Part shown: positions 13,344 through 16,703 of the stretch, one piece after another | How the letters are laid out: each line of letters begins with the position of its first letter | Numbering within the stretch: position 1 is the first letter of the stretch | Assembly: GCA_964449295.1 (NCBI GenBank) | Contig: CAYUZN010000035.1 | Span: forward strand, 1 to 16,703 | Reading direction: 5' to 3' | From: CANJJB01 sp964449295 | GTDB taxonomy: Bacteria > Chlamydiota > Chlamydiia > Chlamydiales > Rhabdochlamydiaceae | DNA: 16,703 bases | The notes under the pieces: generated by a model | Told to the model about the DNA's origin: nothing | The model's database searches: none | Seen by the model: only the letters and a program-made list of their open reading frames with translations | Made by a program: the position numbers and the translations under genes

Positions 13344-14641
13344 CTTGTATCTTTCTTTTTGGGTCAGCGCTCATGACAGGCATGCAGGCAGCTCTTTTGC
13401 AGCTGGGCAGACTCAATGCCAAAGAAGAATTTAAAAAATACCCTCGTCTTTTCTTTTTCCAACATCTTCTAAAAACATTTTTTGGCAAAAGAAAATGGGA
13501 AGCGCTTTTTTTCACTTTAAGCTTTGGCAAACACGTTCTTCATCTCTCCTATGGTATCGTCGTTATTTTTATTCTTCTGACTCAAGAACCTTTTTCCCAT
13601 TCTTTCCAAATCTTAGAATCTAAGAGGCTTGTTTTTGACTCTGCCTGGGTTCTCATCATGGGCCTTGGCATCGTTCTCATCTCTTTACTCACCGATATGA
13701 TCACCAAGTTTTTGGCAACGGTTTTTCCAGCAGCTTATTTCCACTTATTTGCTCCTCTCACATCGATTCTGCTCACCCTATTTGCTCCGCTAACAGCTGT
13801 TCTTTTAAAACTCTTGCAGCTCTTTTTTCCCAAACATGATCCTCAAAAAGAGTCTGCCGTGTCGTTTCGAAATAAACTTTTAGAAGTTCTCTATGAGTCT
13901 GATCTCTCTCCTCAACTCGATCCTCTCGAGAGAAAACTCATCTTATCTGTCGCCTCTTTTAAAGAGCGTATGGCAAGAGAAATCATGGTCCCTCGCATCG
14001 ATGTCTTTAGCCTCTCTGATCAAACAACACTTGAGCAAGCAGCTCAGATTTTTCTAGAAGAAGAGTATAGCCGTATCCCTGTCTATGAAGAGAATGTCGA
14101 TCATATCATGGGAGTACTTCTCTATAAAGATGTGCTATCGTTTGTCACAAAACATCCCGAGAGTAAAGGCCAACTGATTAAAAGCCTTGTTAAGCCCGTA
14201 CTCTACACACCTGAGACAAAAAAAATCTCCTCTCTTTTGCAAGAGTTTCGCAGCAAACAAATCCACCTAGCAATTGTTGTTAATGAGTATGGTGGCACTG
14301 AAGGTCTTGTCACCATCGAAGATATCTTAGAAGAGCTCGTAGGGGAAATCTCTGATGAATATGATGATGAGGAAGAAATTCTCTACACAGAGCTGCCCTC
14401 TGGCGGCTGGATTGTCGATGCCCGGATGAACATTCTCGACATTGAAAAAGAGCTTGGCCTTCACATCCCCCCTAGCCTTGACTATGACACTCTCAGTGGC
14501 TATATCTTCCATAAAGCAGGAGCCATTCCCTCGAAAGGCTGGCGCATCCATCATGACAACTTTGATCTTGAAATCTTAAGCTCCGACGATAGATCAATCG
14601 ATAAAATCAAAATTACCCCCCATCTCTCAGAAGAAAATTAA
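13319..14641 (+). CDS. CBS-domain/CorC-HlyC membrane protein (TlyC-like)
   Basis: This is a member of the CorC/HlyC (CNNM-related) family, annotated tlyC/hemolysin in chlamydiae (CT423 position). Related proteins move Mg2+ or other cations out of the cell; a hemolytic role is not established. The 440-aa protein has an N-terminal membrane region with spans near 5-27, 73-87, 108-127 and 140-166, and a signature segment EIMVPRIDV (221-229). The CBS pair follows (about 222-345, with EEEYSRIPVYEENVDHIMGV and AIVVNEYGGTEGLVTIEDIL, probably binding an adenine nucleotide). Next come an acidic patch at SDEYDDEEE and a C-terminal CorC_HlyC domain (about 358-435). The ATG lies inside the end of ybeY (25-nt overlap). 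No ribosome binding site is evident, so coupling is likely. Confidence 0.92.
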   Translation: MYFGNSLLACIFLFGSALMTGMQAALLQLGRLNAKEEFKKYPRLFFFQHLLKTFFGKRKWEALFFTLSFGKHVLHLSYGIVVIFILLTQEPFSHSFQILESKRLVFDSAWVLIMGLGIVLISLLTDMITKFLATVFPAAYFHLFAPLTSILLTLFAPLTAVLLKLLQLFFPKHDPQKESAVSFRNKLLEVLYESDLSPQLDPLERKLILSVASFKERMAREIMVPRIDVFSLSDQTTLEQAAQIFLEEEYSRIPVYEENVDHIMGVLLYKDVLSFVTKHPESKGQLIKSLVKPVLYTPETKKISSLLQEFRSKQIHLAIVVNEYGGTEGLVTIEDILEELVGEISDEYDDEEEILYTELPSGGWIVDARMNILDIEKELGLHIPPSLDYDTLSGYIFHKAGAIPSKGWRIHHDNFDLEILSSDDRSIDKIKITPHLSEEN

Positions 14642-14659
14642 AAAAAAGTTTAATACACT

Positions 14660-14679
14660 TTTTAATGCTTACATTAAAA
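14660..14679. repeat. Perfect AT-rich inverted repeat between CBS gene and 638-aa gene
   Basis: TTTTAATG (14660-14667) and CATTAAAA (14672-14679) are perfectly complementary around CTTA. It may be a weak terminator for the CBS gene or an operator near the promoter of the 638-aa gene. The stretch 14642-14728 is otherwise AT-rich without a clear promoter. Confidence 0.45.
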
Positions 14680-14728
14680 TAGTATGTAGCATAGAATTAT
14701 GGTACTTAAAATGGAGCTGTATTAAAAA

Positions 14729-16645
14729 ATGACAATAAATACTATTTACGATGCCAGGACAGGATTTGTTAGCGGATTAAACATTATTGAAGAACAAGAA
14801 AGACAGCAAGCTGTAAGACTTGGAGCTAAAGTATTAGGCAATAAATTAACTTTAGGTCAGATTATAGGCCAGGTCTCTCAAGGAGACATACTCTCTCAAC
14901 AAATAAGCATTTTAAACAAGACTCTTGTGTTGCCAAGCCCCAGACTTTCAAGGATCGCATCAAATCTCATATGGATCCCTTTCATGTTAGCAGCTGTTAG
15001 ACTCGTATTGGAAAATTCTAATGAATTGAGCAGGCCCCCTATTCTTCAGAACAAGCCAGAATCTTTTAAACACAAAGCTTTTTCTTTGACGCTTAAAACA
15101 GTCATAATTTTATCTGATTGTTGGGGTCCTATATGCCTGGTAGGTGGTGCTGTTTCTTCTGTAGCCCTTGTTGTGCTTGGCAATACGTCTTATGCGGCAG
15201 CTTTTCTACTTGTCATAGCTGTTCGCTTACTAGAGACAAAAGTGAGACATACATTCCTTTTAAAAGCAAGAAAATGGCATTTTCCTATTTTAAAATTAGC
15301 GACCTTACCTGTCATTATGTGGTATAAAAAAGGTGAGTTTGTCAAGCCTCTTAATTGGATCAAATTAGCATCAAATACATATGACATATGGCGGGGTATA
15401 AACCAAAAGTTTTTTATGGCTAAATTTTCTTCTTACGAAGAAAAAAGTCAGCTCCATTTATTAAGCTTCTCAAATTTTTTAAAATTTTTAAATTTAGATT
15501 CAAAATTACAAAAAATTTCTAATTTACAAAAAACTTCTAACCTAGAAATACGTATTCAGGATGTGACAGTTGACCGTGAGCATATTTTTATCATCCCATT
15601 TCCAAAAGTTCCTAATCCTTCTTCCTATTTCTCTTACATAGGTACTTATTGGGATTCTGTGACTTGGGACGAGGCTGATCTTATAGAAAAAATAAAGAGG
15701 GCAGACCGTTTCTCAGAATTTGAACAATCTAATCTCAATCCCCAACAGTTTACAAAAAGACTTTTAGATAAATTGGTTACGCAAATTAGAGAGCAATCGA
15801 TTGAAACAGGAGCTCCGTTAAACTACGCAATGTTACAAAATAAGTTAGGTTTTATTGGACAACAACTGCAGAGTGAAAGTCACAGTCTTGAACTAAAGAA
15901 AACAGCCCTTTTAAACTTAGCTCTTGATGGAGGAGATATGTGTGGAACAGGAGTTGATAAAACAGTATCTAAAAGTGCATCCCTTTTCTTAAGTGGGTCT
16001 ACAGAAACTAGCCAGCTTCCTTTAAAACAACGCCTTTTAAATTCTCTTGAACAACTACGTATTGGCATTCTTGAAAAAACTTATCTTTTCTACCGAGGTT
16101 GTATAAAAGGCATAGCAGAAATTCAAAAAGGTGTTGATAGCGATGTTCATTCACAAAGTGCTTTTGATATTCTTTTTGGCCCCAATTTTGGCATTGTTAA
16201 TGAAGGTGCTCTCAATGATGTTCTAGGCACAGAGGAATCTCTGCAAAATAGAATATTTTTATGGTCTCATAATAGGCAGTTTCATAACAAAGAGTCTCAA
16301 CAATTAAAACCCGAGCACCTTTGGCAAGATATTGAACGAATGGATAGGGATTATACAAAGAGAGTCTATGATGGATATACACCCGCCAATATCATTAATG
16401 CCGTCAGAAATGCTCTGAGAGATTCTCTTATCTCAAAACCAGATATCTATGTCTGGGCAAAAGAGTGGTATAAGGCTACTAATCCAACGCTTGATGCTTT
16501 AGACAAATTCGAGGAAGCTTTGACAGATAATCAAATCTTAGAAGAAAACTTGGTAGAAGGAAATACAGCTTTCACAGATGCAGCGCTCATCGCCATGCTA
16601 GTTGATATGGGCATTTTGAAACTTAAAGAAACAAGCAGCTCTTAA
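14729..16645 (+). CDS. Hypothetical multi-domain membrane protein (638 aa)
   Basis: I do not recognise a named family. After a soluble N-terminus, hydrophobic segments occur at about 78-94 (SNLIWIPFMLAAVRLVL) and as a bilobed block at about 120-168 (TVIILSDCWGPICLVGGAVS and TSYAAAFLLVIAVRLL), a pattern seen in chlamydial inclusion membrane proteins. A weaker hydrophobic stretch follows near 183-199. The long C-terminal part (about 235-638) is soluble and helical. It contains a tandem LQKISN/LQKTSN repeat (260-271), the striking block LALDGGDMCGTGVDK (397-411), and LFYRGCIKGI. There is no signal peptide. GGAG (14713-14716) lies 12 nt before the ATG, farther than ideal. The gene stands apart from the conserved cluster upstream. 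Function unknown; a secreted or inclusion-associated role is only a suggestion from topology. Confidence 0.87.
   Translation: MTINTIYDARTGFVSGLNIIEEQERQQAVRLGAKVLGNKLTLGQIIGQVSQGDILSQQISILNKTLVLPSPRLSRIASNLIWIPFMLAAVRLVLENSNELSRPPILQNKPESFKHKAFSLTLKTVIILSDCWGPICLVGGAVSSVALVVLGNTSYAAAFLLVIAVRLLETKVRHTFLLKARKWHFPILKLATLPVIMWYKKGEFVKPLNWIKLASNTYDIWRGINQKFFMAKFSSYEEKSQLHLLSFSNFLKFLNLDSKLQKISNLQKTSNLEIRIQDVTVDREHIFIIPFPKVPNPSSYFSYIGTYWDSVTWDEADLIEKIKRADRFSEFEQSNLNPQQFTKRLLDKLVTQIREQSIETGAPLNYAMLQNKLGFIGQQLQSESHSLELKKTALLNLALDGGDMCGTGVDKTVSKSASLFLSGSTETSQLPLKQRLLNSLEQLRIGILEKTYLFYRGCIKGIAEIQKGVDSDVHSQSAFDILFGPNFGIVNEGALNDVLGTEESLQNRIFLWSHNRQFHNKESQQLKPEHLWQDIERMDRDYTKRVYDGYTPANIINAVRNALRDSLISKPDIYVWAKEWYKATNPTLDALDKFEEALTDNQILEENLVEGNTAFTDAALIAMLVDMGILKLKETSSS
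15506..15541 (+). repeat. Two tandem 18-bp repeats within the 638-aa gene
   Basis: Bases 15506-15523 and 15524-15541 match at 16 of 18 positions and keep the frame, giving LQKISN LQKTSN. The region just upstream is also low-complexity AT-rich DNA, so this probably arose by slippage. Confidence 0.75.
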
Positions 16646-16654
16646 AGCTGCTTG
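16632..16654. terminator. Candidate terminator hairpin after the 638-aa gene
   Basis: CAAGCAGCT (16632-16640) and AGCTGCTTG (16646-16654) form a perfect 9-bp stem around CTTAA, overlapping the stop codon. No run of T follows on the plus strand, so rho-independent termination would be weak. It lies between two apparently converging genes. Confidence 0.4.
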
Positions 16655-16667
16655 CCATGAGTTTCAA

Positions 16668-16703
16668 TTAAGCTAACTCTCGATCAGCAAAGCTTGAAGC
16701 ATC
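16668..16703 (-). CDS. Possible C-terminus of a convergent gene cut by the window edge
   Basis: On the minus strand an open frame enters from the window edge and ends ...DASSFADRELA with a TAA at 16670-16668. Only 11 residues are visible, so this may be chance. The hairpin at 16632-16654 just beyond would suit a junction between converging genes. Confidence 0.2.
   Translation of the reverse strand, partial: DASSFADRELA

Noticed and set aside
1..16703. CRISPR arrays, tRNA or rRNA genes, insertion sequences, integrase sites
   Set aside because: I saw no regularly spaced repeats, tRNA-like folds, transposase or integrase genes, or direct repeats flanking the Rhs locus.

Overview
The window reads as chromosomal DNA of a member of the Chlamydiae, most likely an environmental (non-Chlamydiaceae) lineage. 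The strongest evidence is gene order. A 58-aa Cys/Pro-rich protein, a 53-aa basic 'PVC signature'-type protein, YbeY and a CBS/CorC-HlyC membrane protein follow each other as I recall for CT421.1-CT421.2-CT422-CT423 of Chlamydia trachomatis, and gatC-gatA-gatB matches CT002-CT004. The DNA is AT-rich and Shine-Dalgarno sites are often poor or absent.

Layout: (1) 26-3424: a small possible gene on the minus strand, divergent from the tightly packed gatCAB operon (tRNA-dependent amidotransferase). (2) 3399-4838, minus strand: two unrecognised membrane-anchored proteins with strong ribosome binding sites, possible inclusion-membrane or effector-type proteins. (3) 4839-5138: a non-coding stretch with a large nested inverted repeat and a good promoter whose predicted start falls on the start codon of rnr (RNase R, 5139-7277). 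(4) 7330-10753, minus strand: an accessory polymorphic-toxin locus. It holds a short Rhs/YD-repeat protein with a variable C-terminal tip, a probable immunity gene 7 nt downstream, a decayed second Rhs tip, and a CPCC-family cysteine-rich gene starting 2 nt after the decayed tip. (5) 10800-12495: two tandem DUF502 (COV-like) membrane proteins and HolC (DNA polymerase III chi), joined by ATGA overlaps. (6) 12562-14641: the conserved chlamydial cluster described above. (7) 14729-16645: a 638-aa unrecognised membrane protein, then a hairpin and perhaps the 3' end of a convergent gene.

The housekeeping parts cover translation fidelity (GatCAB), RNA decay and rRNA maturation (RNase R, YbeY) and replication (HolC). 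The most novel part is the Rhs locus: a 40-odd-bp stretch of the intact Rhs linker is repeated downstream of its immunity gene, in the same reading frame, and then leads into a different C-terminus. This looks like the fossil of a replaced toxin tip next to its own immunity gene. The homology ends near Rhs residue 717, which marks the swap point and puts the present toxin at about residues 718-839.
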